A stretch of DNA of 64,000 nucleotides from JABMNT01 sp048262655 (GCA_048262655.1 JBLXEY010000010.1:1-64000); one strand, 5' to 3'; counted from the stretch's first letter, positions 35,383-44,643 are shown. Made by a program: numbers and translations. The notes: a model not told the origin generated them from the sequence alone.

Positions 35383-37653
35383 ATGAGTGATGCAGAAAAC
35401 CAACCTCCGAAGGCATCGCTCTCAACGGGTACCCGCAGATCGATAGGCCAACACTCAGAAGCTGACAATCATTCGCTGTCTCTTGCAATGGAGCATCACA
35501 ACGCGGGCCGCTTGGCAGAAGCAGAAACTCGCTATCGCGAAATTTTACTGTCCAACCCAAACCACCCTGACGCGCTACATTTACTTGGCACCGTCGCCCT
35601 GCAACGAGGCAATTATCAAGAGGCTGCTGATCTCATCGCACAAGCGATCGCGATAAACCCGAATAATGCAGCGTTCTATTCAAACCGTGGCATTGCCCTT
35701 AAAGAGCTTAAACAACTCGAACAGGCCGTTGCCAGTTACGACGAGGCCATTAGACTTAATCCAAGTTACGCGGCGGCGCATGCCAACCGTGGCCTAGCCT
35801 TAAATGAAATCAAACAACGCAACGAAGCTCTTACCTGTGATCAAGCTTTGAACCTTGCGATGGAGCATCATAGCATGGGTCGCTTGGCTGAGGCCGAGGT
35901 TTTGTACCAACAGATTTTGCAAGCAGATCCAAACCAACCAGATGCCTTGCATTTGCTTGGTGCTGTTGCCGCTCAAACGGGTAAATTTCAAGCGGCAGTG
36001 GATTTTATTGCTCAAGCAATTGCGATAAACCCGAACAATGCTGCGTATTACTCCAACCGCGGCAATGCCCTCCAGGAACTCAAGCAATTGGATGCGGCCA
36101 TTGCCAGCTACGATATGGCCATAGACCTCAATCCAGACTATGCGGAAGCTTTCTCCAACCGAGGTAATGCCTTGAAAGCTCTCAACCGACATGAGGAAGC
36201 GCTCGCCAGCTATGATACAGCAATCCAACTATATCCAGACTACGCGGATGCCCATTACAATCGGGGCTACACGCTAAAAAAACTCGGGAAACTAGATGAG
36301 GCAATAGCCAGCTACGATACCGCCATCCGTATTAACCCGAACCATGCGGCGGCCCACACCAATAAAGGCAATGCCTTGCAAGAAACACGACGACTCGGAG
36401 AGGCAATTGCCAGTTATGATGCAGCGATACAGATCGATCCGCACCACGCCGAAGCCTTCTCAAACCGCGGAGACGCATTAAAAGGACTTGGACAACTAGA
36501 TGAGGCGATAGTCAATTACGACACCGCAATCCGCATCAAACCAGATTTTGCTGAAGCCTACTCGAACCTTGGCAATGCGCAAAAAGAACTTGGACAACTG
36601 GACGCAGCGATTGTCAGCTACGACACGGCAATCAAAATCAACCCCAACTACGCTGAGGCCTACTGGCATAAATCTTTGATCCTCCTTCTGTGCGGTGATT
36701 TTGAAAATGGTTGGAAGCTTTATGAATGGCGCTGGAAAAACGAAATTTTATTTGGACGTCAGGCACTGTTTAAACAGCCTTATTTGAATGGCAGTGATCT
36801 CAAAAACGAACTGAGGGGTGCTACATCCCGGCTGAGTAATAAAAAGTTACTGGTCTGGATGGAACAAGGGATTGGTGATGAGATTATGTTTGCAAGCTTG
36901 CTTCCTGATCTGGAAAATAGTCTGGAGTCCTTTGTGGTCGAATGCGAAGAGCGCCTCTTGCCTCTTTTGCAAAGGTCGTTTCCAAAAATTAGTTTTGCAC
37001 CTCGCACCGAGCCTCCAGCGCCCCAACTTTTTAAGGACACGGTTCACTATCAAACCTCGATTGGCGAATTTGGGCAATGCCTCCGCTCTGAAATCAAATA
37101 TTTCCCTATGCAAAGAGGCTATCTTAAGGCGGATTCAAACAAATTCGACCAAATTTTTAGTGACTATAATCGTCGATGGCCCGGCAAGTTGCGAGTTGGC
37201 ATATCATGGCACACCAGCAATGCCAAAAGAGGTTCTCAACGTAGCTTGCCGCTTCACAAATGGCAGCCAATTATTGGCAATACAGATTGCACTTTCATCA
37301 GCCTTCAATACGGCGATGTTGATAATGATTTGTTGGCTTTAAAAGAACATTCTGGCATCAGTGTTTTTAATGATCGCAGCGTTGACCCGATTATTGATAT
37401 GGATACATTTGCCGCTCAGATTGCCGCCCTTGATCTTGTGATTTCAATAGATAATAGCACAGCGCACTTAGCCGGGGCTCTTGGTGTACCCACCTGGATG
37501 TTTGTACCCTACATACCAGATTGGCGATGGTTCTTGGATGGGGACGACAGTCCTTGGTATGGATCGCTCAAAATGTACAGGCAGGGCGAAGATCAAGATT
37601 GGGGGCCTGTTATTGATCGCATCTCGCAGGACTTGGAGGGTCTTAGACAATAA
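35383..37653 (+). CDS. TPR-repeat protein with C-terminal glycosyltransferase-like domain
   Basis: A 756-residue protein. Residues about 34-450 are tandem tetratricopeptide repeats of the NRGNALKELGQLDEAIASYDTAIRINPNYAEA type, around eleven in number. Residues about 470-756 resemble the glycosyltransferase domain found behind TPRs in bacterial protein glycosylation or polysaccharide loci, with IGDEIMFASLLPDL, VGISWHTSNAKRG, DLVISIDNSTAHLAGALGVPTWM and DSPWYGSLKMYRQ. TPRs probably select the acceptor protein. The N-terminal block is duplicated (residues 34-150 and 158-275). The acceptor and sugar are unknown. No signal peptide is present. Confidence 0.82.
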   Translation: MSDAENQPPKASLSTGTRRSIGQHSEADNHSLSLAMEHHNAGRLAEAETRYREILLSNPNHPDALHLLGTVALQRGNYQEAADLIAQAIAINPNNAAFYSNRGIALKELKQLEQAVASYDEAIRLNPSYAAAHANRGLALNEIKQRNEALTCDQALNLAMEHHSMGRLAEAEVLYQQILQADPNQPDALHLLGAVAAQTGKFQAAVDFIAQAIAINPNNAAYYSNRGNALQELKQLDAAIASYDMAIDLNPDYAEAFSNRGNALKALNRHEEALASYDTAIQLYPDYADAHYNRGYTLKKLGKLDEAIASYDTAIRINPNHAAAHTNKGNALQETRRLGEAIASYDAAIQIDPHHAEAFSNRGDALKGLGQLDEAIVNYDTAIRIKPDFAEAYSNLGNAQKELGQLDAAIVSYDTAIKINPNYAEAYWHKSLILLLCGDFENGWKLYEWRWKNEILFGRQALFKQPYLNGSDLKNELRGATSRLSNKKLLVWMEQGIGDEIMFASLLPDLENSLESFVVECEERLLPLLQRSFPKISFAPRTEPPAPQLFKDTVHYQTSIGEFGQCLRSEIKYFPMQRGYLKADSNKFDQIFSDYNRRWPGKLRVGISWHTSNAKRGSQRSLPLHKWQPIIGNTDCTFISLQYGDVDNDLLALKEHSGISVFNDRSVDPIIDMDTFAAQIAALDLVISIDNSTAHLAGALGVPTWMFVPYIPDWRWFLDGDDSPWYGSLKMYRQGEDQDWGPVIDRISQDLEGLRQ

Positions 37654-37850
37654 TTTCCGAATATTGTCCGCAATCTGCATTCTATGTGCGAGGAAACCCC
37701 TACATTCTAAACACCATGCCACACCGGGCTTGCGCACATATTAATCGACAAAGCACCAGAATTGTGGTTATTCCGATCCATTTCAGATAACTTCCGAAAT
37801 CAGATCAACCAATACATCCTCTGCATAACCTGAACAGGAAAACCGAGAAA

Positions 37851-38315
37851 ATGACACTTGAAATTGGCACAACAGCACCGGCATTTGAGCTTCCAACCGA
37901 CGGTGGCGCGACGCTGTCACTCGCATCTCTCAAGGGCAAAAAAGTCGTCTTATATTTCTACCCAAAAGACATGACACCTGGCTGCACAACAGAGTCGGAA
38001 GGTTTCCGCGATCTGATCAACGACTTTGAGAAAGCGGGTTGTGTGATCGTTGGCGCATCGAAAGACAGTGTCGCACGCCATGATAAGTTTGTCGCCAAGC
38101 ATGATCTTCCTTTCCGTCTGGTGTCCGACGAAGAAGGCAGTTTGTGCGAAGACTATGGTGTTTGGCAAACAAAGAAGCTTTATGGGCGTGAATTCTTGGG
38201 CATCGTGAGAACAACCTTTTTGATCGACGAGCAAGGCAAGATTGCCAACGTGTGGAACAAAGTACGGGTAAAAGGCCATGTCGAAGCAGTTTTGGAATTT
38301 GTTCAATCATCCTGA
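37851..38315 (+). CDS. bcp: Bcp/PrxQ-type peroxiredoxin
   Basis: A 154-residue thiol peroxidase. The peroxidatic cysteine is in YFYPKDMTPGCTTESEGF, and WQTKKLYGREFLGIVRTTFLIDE is the family's C-terminal core. The resolving cysteine five residues on, present in E. coli Bcp, is missing (serine-glutamate there). Other cysteines, in KAGCVIV and SLCEDYG, might take the role, or it may work as a one-cysteine enzyme. The DUF455 gene follows after six bases, probably in one operon. Confidence 0.92.
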   Translation: MTLEIGTTAPAFELPTDGGATLSLASLKGKKVVLYFYPKDMTPGCTTESEGFRDLINDFEKAGCVIVGASKDSVARHDKFVAKHDLPFRLVSDEEGSLCEDYGVWQTKKLYGREFLGIVRTTFLIDEQGKIANVWNKVRVKGHVEAVLEFVQSS

Positions 38316-38321
38316 GTCATC

Positions 38322-39164
38322 ATGACAACGAACCCATCCTTACCCGCTACGCTTTGTCACGCGGCGACCCAAGTCCTCAAGGAACCTTCGCCCGCGGTTA
38401 AGGTTGAACTGACGCGCCGGTTCTCGACAGCCTGGAACGATGGCATGATTTCGGCGATCGGCGATCAAAAGCCGCCAGATCGCCCCGCGCGCCCTGAGAA
38501 ACCGGAACTGAAACACCCGAATGACATGCCGCGCCGCGGCAAAGGCGGTGTTGCTGGAAAGCGCGCGTTTATTCATGCTATCGCACATATTGAACTCAAC
38601 GCCATTGATCTGGCGTGGGATATTGTGTGCCGTTTTACCCATCTGGAGATGCCCCGCGCCTTCTATGATGATTGGGTCAGTGTCGCACGAGACGAGGCAG
38701 AGCATTTTGACTTGTTGTCAATGCGCTTGGCGGCGCTTGAGTCGCATTATGGGGCGATGGCAGCGCACGACGGTCTCTGGGAAGCGGCAACAACGACCAA
38801 AGACGACCTGCTGGAGCGTTTGGCAATTGTCCCCATGATTCTGGAAGCAAGGGGTCTTGATACGACGCCAGTGGCCGTGCAGCGCCTTAAGCAGGCACGT
38901 GACTTTGAAACAGCGACACTCCTGCAAAAAATTGGCGATGAAGAATTACCCCACGTCGCAGCGGGTGTCCGATGGTTCGAGTATCTTTGCAAACAGCGCT
39001 CGCTTGATCCGATACCAACGTTCAGGGCCATAGCGGCCAACCGTTACGCCGGGAGGATCAAGCCCCCTTTTAACATCGTTGCGCGCGAGCAAGCGGGAAT
39101 GGTTGAAGCCTACTATCAGCCTGAAGGCGCATTGCCGGGTGAAAATTCTCTCATTCGGCCCTAA
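38322..39164 (+). CDS. DUF455 ferritin-like domain protein
   Basis: A 280-residue, all-helical protein. Di-iron-type motifs are visible: AHIELNAIDLAWD, ARDEAEHFDLL, MILEARGLD and IGDEELPHVAAGVRWF, giving glutamate and histidine ligands expected of a ferritin-like four-helix bundle. DUF455 proteins relate distantly to the tRNA hydroxylase MiaE; no activity is established. Cotranscription with the peroxiredoxin hints at oxidative or iron stress, which is inference. Confidence 0.82.
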   Translation: MTTNPSLPATLCHAATQVLKEPSPAVKVELTRRFSTAWNDGMISAIGDQKPPDRPARPEKPELKHPNDMPRRGKGGVAGKRAFIHAIAHIELNAIDLAWDIVCRFTHLEMPRAFYDDWVSVARDEAEHFDLLSMRLAALESHYGAMAAHDGLWEAATTTKDDLLERLAIVPMILEARGLDTTPVAVQRLKQARDFETATLLQKIGDEELPHVAAGVRWFEYLCKQRSLDPIPTFRAIAANRYAGRIKPPFNIVAREQAGMVEAYYQPEGALPGENSLIRP

Positions 39165-39244
39165 GCTATGGATACATGACAAGGAAACGGTGTATCTTGG
39201 CAAAATCATTTGTGCCCGATTTGACCTAGAAAGAGAGAAACCTC

Positions 39245-39829
39245 ATGACAGCACCGGCCGACGAGACGGATAAAGAACAAGAAGAGAGTACGGAACCTCT
39301 AGAAGACGCGGCGCTCGAGGACGAGGCGCTCGAAGAGGACGGTGATACAGGTGAAGAGGAAGAAGAGGAAGGGAAGAAAAAAGATCCCAAAAAACTGATC
39401 AAGTTGATCGCCGTTGGGGTTGTTGCTTTCTTGTTAATCGGGGGTACGACCGCCTATTTCATGGGCTGGGTTCACGCGATTCTTGGCATCGAGCAAGCGA
39501 AAAAGGTGGCTTTACTTCAATTGGGAAAGCCCGTCAATTTTGAACTTCCTCAAATTAAGGCAGACTTGAAAACCGGCGAATGCAGAGCGCCTTTTTTGCG
39601 TGCCCGTTTCAATGTTCAATTGTCCAGCGAAGACGTCAAACGTCTTGAAGAAAGCCAGGATAAATTAATGGAGCAAGTGATTCTGCATTTACGCGATCAG
39701 GAACGCCAGGATTTGGTTGGTAAGTCAGGGGCGGACAAATTGCGTTTTGATCTGGTCAATATCGTTAATAATGTGATTGCCCCATCTCGAATCCATGGCA
39801 TCACCTACAAAGAATTTGTCCTGCAATAA
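39245..39829 (+). CDS. fliL: FliL-like flagellar basal-body protein
   Basis: A 194-residue inner-membrane protein. Residues about 10-46 are extremely acidic, and a lysine stretch and membrane helix follow (about 47-73). The periplasmic part ends with IHGITYKEFVLQ, close to the usual FliL ending, and contains LRDQERQDLVGKSGADKLRFDL. FliL surrounds the stator at the base of the flagellum. No other flagellar gene lies near, so this may be an orphan or second FliL. The acidic cytoplasmic stretch is longer than usual. Confidence 0.78.
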   Translation: MTAPADETDKEQEESTEPLEDAALEDEALEEDGDTGEEEEEEGKKKDPKKLIKLIAVGVVAFLLIGGTTAYFMGWVHAILGIEQAKKVALLQLGKPVNFELPQIKADLKTGECRAPFLRARFNVQLSSEDVKRLEESQDKLMEQVILHLRDQERQDLVGKSGADKLRFDLVNIVNNVIAPSRIHGITYKEFVLQ

Positions 39830-39851
39830 GCGTTTCATTGGGAGATAGCAG

Positions 39852-40601
39852 ATGCTTTTAAAAGGGAAAACCGCCGTGATTACGGGTGCGGGCGCACCAC
39901 GAGGGATTGGCCGGGCAGCAGCCCGACTGTTTGCGTTACAAGGAGCCGAAGTCGCGCTGGTTGATTTCGATAAGGAAGCGCTTGCTGACGCATCCAGAGA
40001 GTTTTCGTCGCCGCACAGAATTTACGAATGTGACGTTTCTAACCGATCTGAAGTTCACGACACAATTGCTCAAATCGCCGTCGAATTTGGCAAGGTGGAT
40101 ATCCTAATCAATAATGCCGGCGTCGTCTCGCCCTCCCTTATTGATGAAATCGATGAAGCTGAATTCGACCATGTAATGGATACCAACGTAAAAGGGAACT
40201 TTATGGTCGCTCAAGCTATCGTTCCCCACTTAAGGGCACAAAAAGGCGGCTCTATTGTGTGCATATCTTCGATAGCAGGACAAATTGGTGGCGGGGTTTT
40301 TGGTCGCAGCCACTATGCCACATCGAAAGCGGGTATTATGGGAATGGCGAGGGCCTTTGCCCGCGAGTTGGCACCAGAAGGCATTCGGGTAAACGCCATT
40401 GCGCCGGGAACCATCGACAACGACTTTACCAAGGGCGGCATGACCGATGAAATCAAGGCACGGATCGCTTCAAATGTTCCCATGGGGCGATTGGGCACCC
40501 CGGAAGAACTGGCAAATGCATGTCTGTTTTTAGCCTCTGATATGTCAAGTTACATAACAGGTGCGACGCTGGACGTGAACGGCGGCCTGTTTATTCATTA
40601 A
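39852..40601 (+). CDS. short-chain dehydrogenase/reductase
   Basis: A 249-residue Rossmann-fold oxidoreductase. The nucleotide motif is TGAGAPRGIGRAAARLF, NNAG follows as ILINNAGVVSP, the catalytic serine is in VCISSIAGQ and the YxxxK pair in HYATSKAG. The end INGATLDVNGGLFIH-like text is typical of the FabG-type group. D at the end of strand 2 (VDFDKEAL) suggests NAD preference. The substrate is unknown. Its end overlaps the convergent exostosin-like gene by 11 bases. Confidence 0.88.
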   Translation: MLLKGKTAVITGAGAPRGIGRAAARLFALQGAEVALVDFDKEALADASREFSSPHRIYECDVSNRSEVHDTIAQIAVEFGKVDILINNAGVVSPSLIDEIDEAEFDHVMDTNVKGNFMVAQAIVPHLRAQKGGSIVCISSIAGQIGGGVFGRSHYATSKAGIMGMARAFARELAPEGIRVNAIAPGTIDNDFTKGGMTDEIKARIASNVPMGRLGTPEELANACLFLASDMSSYITGATLDVNGGLFIH

Positions 40602-41520
40602 ACCCGGTTGAGGCATTAATCAGGTGTGCAACACGGTCTGCAAAATGCTCTTGTATACGTTGCCACCACACGACACAGTTGTGTCGCTGGAGCTCTGCAG
40701 CTTCGATGACTGACGGGTTTACGTCTCCCTGAAACTGCGACAGATAGGCGGGAAGCTCAGACCAGTCCTTCAAAATCACAAACGGAGGACGCCCCAAGGC
40801 GCTGAGACCATCTGGAGCATGCATCCAAGGACTATCAAGCGTTATAGGTATTGCGCCTAACTCCAGCGCATCATAAAGCCGGATTGTTTCAGGAGAACGC
40901 CCACGGGGGATCAATGCGAAGCGTGCATTACCCATATGTGCAGCATAGGCCGCTGGTCCAAGCCCGAGGCCAAAGCCTGCTGTCGTCGCCATCAAGGCCA
41001 CGACGCCGTTCTCTTCAACAATTCTCAGCAACTGCTGACGGTCATCGATCTGATCGGCATCTTGCCCAACAAACCCTGAAAAGAACGCCGGCAAGGTGCG
41101 TTCAGAAAAGGTCAGCTGGTCGATGGATCGCACCGGTCCTATCGCTCGCGCCCATCCGTTTGGCACCCAAGTTATGCGGCCTGGCTTGTGTGCGAGCTGA
41201 TGCTCAAAATAATAGTTGCGGATGACGTAATCTGCGTTTCCATAGGAAGCACATCCGGCATCCCCTTTTTCATCCCCAACCTGAAAAAAGCCGATATTCT
41301 GCAAGCCACGCTGGCGGGCCGCATCAAAATATGCGGTCGGGTCCCCAAAGCTTACAACCAGCGTATTATCAAGAAGCGGTAATCCATCCCCCTCCTCAAT
41401 CGCCATCCAGCGCTGTCGTCGATTAACTTTTGACAGCAAAACATGCCGCAGAAACGACGTTTCAAGAACGGCTTCCAGCACCTTGCGTCGCCAAACTATA
41501 TTGAGTGGAAGTTCAGACAT
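40591..41520 (-). CDS. exostosin (GT47)-like glycosyltransferase
   Basis: A 309-residue protein without signal peptide or membrane helix. The best landmark is RFALIPRGRSPETIRLYDALELGAIPITLDSPWMHAP, which matches the exostosin/GT47 nucleotide-sugar region (PRG.S....L.DAL..G.IPV). The N-terminal half is less conserved, with NTLVVSFGDPTAYF. Such proteins are found in capsule and exopolysaccharide loci. Acceptor and donor are not predictable. Confidence 0.6.
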   Translation of the reverse strand: MSELPLNIVWRRKVLEAVLETSFLRHVLLSKVNRRQRWMAIEEGDGLPLLDNTLVVSFGDPTAYFDAARQRGLQNIGFFQVGDEKGDAGCASYGNADYVIRNYYFEHQLAHKPGRITWVPNGWARAIGPVRSIDQLTFSERTLPAFFSGFVGQDADQIDDRQQLLRIVEENGVVALMATTAGFGLGLGPAAYAAHMGNARFALIPRGRSPETIRLYDALELGAIPITLDSPWMHAPDGLSALGRPPFVILKDWSELPAYLSQFQGDVNPSVIEAAELQRHNCVVWWQRIQEHFADRVAHLINASTGFNE

Positions 41521-41643
41521 GGTACAATCTAGCAGGATTTCATGGCAACCAGAAAGCCCTCAATTGGGTATCCTTGCTCCGGCCTGTCGACCCGGTTAAA
41601 AGAAGGCAATCTTATTTGTGATTGAGCTTACCAAGGAAATCAA

Positions 41644-42757
41644 ATGCGCGCTGAAATTGAAAATATGTCTTCAGAAATCAAGCAGTCAATTGAACTGCTG
41701 AGGAGGCACCTTTGACTACGACCGAGCCAAACTCAAACTTGAAGAATTAAACGCGCTCGCTGAAGACCCGGAACTCTGGAACGACGCGGATAAAGCCCAA
41801 GCTGTAATGCGCGATCGCAATCGGCTCGAAAGCGGTATCAAAGATATCGATGATATGGTCCAAGAATTGGAAGATAACATCGAACTTATTGAGATGGGAG
41901 AACTGGAAGATGACCAAGACACCATCGATGAAGCGGAAGCCGCGATTACGGAATTAAAAACCCGCACAGCTAAAGCCGAAATTCAAACGTTACTTTCCGG
42001 CGAAGCAGATGCCAATGATTGTTATCTTGAAATCAACGCCGGAGCAGGCGGCACCGAAGCGCAGGATTGGGCTGAAATGCTGTTGCGCATGTATACCCGC
42101 TGGGCTGATGCCCATGGCCATAAGGTAGAGTGGCTGGAAGAAAGTAGCGGTGAAGAAGCCGGTATCAAGTCAGCAACCATCAAGATCAGCGGCCACAATG
42201 CCTATGGCTGGATGAAGACCGAATCCGGCGTGCATCGGTTGGTTCGTATCAGCCCCTATGATTCTTCAGCCCGTCGCCATACCAGTTTTGCCTCCGCGTG
42301 GATTTACCCGGTTGTTGACGATACGATTGATATTGTTGTCGAGGATAAAGACCTGCGTGTTGATACCTACCGCGCCTCTGGAGCTGGCGGACAGCATATC
42401 AATAAAACCGACAGCGCTATCCGATTGACGCACATTCCGACAGGAATCGTCGTTCAGTGTCAAAACGATCGGAGCCAGCACAAGAACCGTGCTGAAGCGA
42501 TGAAGATGATGAAAGCGCGCCTCTATGAAGCTGAATTGCAACGGCGCGAGGCTGAGAGTCAGGCCGAACACGAAGCAAAAACCGATATCGGTTGGGGCCA
42601 CCAAATCCGCTCTTACGTTCTGCAACCCTACCAAATGGTCAAGGACTTGAGAACTAACGAAGAAACTTCAAATACCGGTGCGGTGTTAGATGGCGACATA
42701 GATGCCTTTATGGAAGCCGCCCTTGCACAACGGGTCAAAGGCAGCGCCGAAGGGTAA
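41644..42757 (+). CDS. prfB: peptide chain release factor 2, expressed by programmed +1 frameshift
   Basis: RF2 recognises UGA and UAA stop codons. The zero frame runs 23 codons from ATG 41644 (behind AAGGA) to CTT then TGA at 41713-41715. The following C and the upstream AGGAGG three bases before CTT form the canonical AGGAGGCACCTTTGAC slip site. After slipping, translation continues with GAC at 41714 for 347 codons, giving about 370 residues. GGQ is present in ASGAGGQHINKTDSA. The codon-reading tripeptide is SPY (RISPYDSSARRHTSF) rather than the SPF of E. coli. Confidence 0.96.
41701..41716 (+). promoter_or_regulatory. prfB: programmed +1 frameshift signal of prfB
   Basis: AGGAGG (41701-41706), three bases, then CTT TGA C (41710-41716). 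The internal Shine-Dalgarno element, the slippery CTT and the UGAC stop context have the spacing known from E. coli prfB. RF2 scarcity at UGA favours the shift, so the protein controls its own level. Confidence 0.95.
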
Positions 42758-42777
42758 CCAGGGAAGCTAGCAAACCG

Positions 42778-43203
42778 TCACTCGCTCTGCTCGAAAAGAG
42801 CAAAAACCTCCGCACCCGTCATCTTGTTGGTTTCGTTAGAAAACGCGTAACTGTCCGGTTTTTCATCAATGAAAACCTCTGTGTGCATTTTCAGTTCGCT
42901 TTGATCTTCGAGGGCACCAACGGCCATCATGTATTGGTTAGTGGGGATCAGATAGTAAAACAGATTTGATCCGCAGATTTTGCAAAAACCCCGTTCTGCC
43001 CAATCGGAAGATTTGTAGCGGCCAATGTTTTCTTCACCTACAAACTGTATCTCCTCATCGCCGCCGGTCGCGAGAAACGGTCCTCCGGCCCAACGTCGAC
43101 ACATTTCGCAATGGCATGCGCCGTACTCTTCTATCTTTTTCGAAGCTGTGTATTTAACAGCACCACACAAACACCGACCTGACACCTGTCCTGTATCACT
43201 CAT
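42778..43203 (-). CDS. GFA/CENP-V family zinc-binding protein
   Basis: A 141-residue protein of the glutathione-dependent formaldehyde-activating (GFA) fold. The zinc cysteines are CLCGAV, ACHCEMCRRWAG and CKICGSNLFYY. The family name comes from one member; most have no proven enzyme activity. It lies at the 3' end of a minus-strand run including the amidase, PBP1A, VOC and DUF1772 genes, with a 105-base gap before it. Confidence 0.88.
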   Translation of the reverse strand: MSDTGQVSGRCLCGAVKYTASKKIEEYGACHCEMCRRWAGGPFLATGGDEEIQFVGEENIGRYKSSDWAERGFCKICGSNLFYYLIPTNQYMMAVGALEDQSELKMHTEVFIDEKPDSYAFSNETNKMTGAEVFALFEQSE

Positions 43204-43308
43204 TTATTAATTACCTCTCCTGCAACAACAAAATACCGACGCGAAACGAATGCGGAAATATATCAGCCGATTGTGGCCTATCGACGCCCCAGTCAGAAAG
43301 CCCGCCCC

Positions 43309-43776
43309 TTATTGCGCTCTGAGTAAAATCACATAGATAAACAGGCAGCAAGATAAAGCTGAAGCGACCGTGCGCAAGTGATTCCAGCGTGTCCAGGTCC
43401 GCAGATATCGCTCCCAAACGACCGCAGCCTCGTCGCTGTTCACATCAACGGCATCCAGCGCGTTGTTCAGTGGCACGTTAAAAGCCGCCGTCACGAGAAA
43501 CATTCCAAAGATATAGGCATCACTTGCAATTATCATTTCCAACGACGCAGGCTGCCCCCACCTGATAATCCCGATAACCACCAACCCCACACTAACCAAG
43601 GTCGTTCCAAAAAACAGAATCATGAACGAAGAGCGCAATATAACACGATTAATCGATTGCATGGCGGCGCCACCCGCCGCAGCCGGAAGTTTGGCAAGCG
43701 AAGTCATGATAAAAGTTGAAAAGGCAAAATAGATACCAGCCATCATGCCGCAGCCGACGACGGCGAACCATAACAT
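43309..43776 (-). CDS. DUF1772 (anthrone oxygenase family) membrane protein
   Basis: A 155-residue protein with four hydrophobic helices, near residues 3-25, 52-72, 83-101 and 136-153. FNVPLNNALDAVD and WTRWNHLRTVASALS are the family signature of DUF1772. Some members oxidise anthrones, but here the role is unknown. It follows the VOC gene by 24 bases and is probably cotranscribed. Confidence 0.85.
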   Translation of the reverse strand: MLWFAVVGCGMMAGIYFAFSTFIMTSLAKLPAAAGGAAMQSINRVILRSSFMILFFGTTLVSVGLVVIGIIRWGQPASLEMIIASDAYIFGMFLVTAAFNVPLNNALDAVDVNSDEAAVVWERYLRTWTRWNHLRTVASALSCCLFIYVILLRAQ

Positions 43777-43800
43777 AAGAGTGACAACCGTCTCGATGAC

Positions 43801-44643
43801 CTATCCCCCTGCCCTAAATTCGAGCAAACAATCGAACTCTGGTATTCGCACCGTCAACTGCTCTTCGCACTCACGCGTCGGCAAGTTCAGGTTCTTTGCA
43901 CGCGTTCGAATTTCATCGATGCGATCAACAACAATAATCATTGCGCCAAAAATAGATTCTCTTGCCTCCATAGATGAAGCCAAAGCCTCATATCTTGCCC
44001 GATATTGAGACGGAGAAAGTACCGACAATTCCGCGCCCTTAATCTTTATGTAGACTTCACCATCTCGTTGATTGAGCGGTTGTTGCAGCATTTCAGCAAG
44101 GGTTTCCGCCTCCTGCTTATGACGCTCAGACACCAGAATAAATCCCGCAATTGATTGCGATGTGTTCGGGTGTTTTTGCCATTCCTTGCGCCAGACAAGC
44201 TCAGGCGTTTTGTGGTCACAAAAATACACGCGACCGCCACCGATAGCTTCTGCTCGCGCTGTTACAGTCCGAAAGTTGGCTTGAAACGTCCCGTCCGGCA
44301 ATTCAACCGGGCGTGAAAACGATGTAGGTTTGCCACCCTCATATCCACATTTTTTAAGATGTTGATAGGTTTCGTCTGCATCATCAGTTTTAAAAACCAA
44401 CCCATTAATCCCAACGGGTGCGCTCAGCACCTCCGGACGCGCAGGAGGCAATCCTTTGGTTTCTTCGGGCAGACCGATGAGTTCTAGATAGTCGTCTAAA
44501 AACATCATTGAATGATTGATTGAACCAAGGGAATGGAAACCGCGTTCCGTGAGATGAAAGCCGAGCGCACGAAACAGGGTTTGAGCTTGATCTAACTGAT
44601 AATGCACATTGATAACGGCATGGTCTAGCGTCGGCAGCGTCAC
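43801..44643 (-). CDS. VOC (glyoxalase-like) superfamily protein
   Basis: A 280-residue protein with two betaalphabetabetabeta halves. The first begins LDHAVINVHYQLDQAQTLFRALGFHLTERGFHSLGSINHSMMF, whose histidines could bind metal, and GGRVYFCDHKTPELVWRKEWQKHPN follows. The start codon is GTG, placed immediately after the TAG of PBP1A without any gap, so translation is likely coupled. Function is unknown; a dioxygenase or binding protein is possible. Confidence 0.8.
   Translation of the reverse strand: MTLPTLDHAVINVHYQLDQAQTLFRALGFHLTERGFHSLGSINHSMMFLDDYLELIGLPEETKGLPPARPEVLSAPVGINGLVFKTDDADETYQHLKKCGYEGGKPTSFSRPVELPDGTFQANFRTVTARAEAIGGGRVYFCDHKTPELVWRKEWQKHPNTSQSIAGFILVSERHKQEAETLAEMLQQPLNQRDGEVYIKIKGAELSVLSPSQYRARYEALASSMEARESIFGAMIIVVDRIDEIRTRAKNLNLPTRECEEQLTVRIPEFDCLLEFRAGG

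Noticed and set aside
41807..42757. Short RF2 beginning at an internal codon
   Set aside because: It lacks the N-terminal domain; the upstream frame joins by the programmed frameshift, so the short form is a calling artefact.
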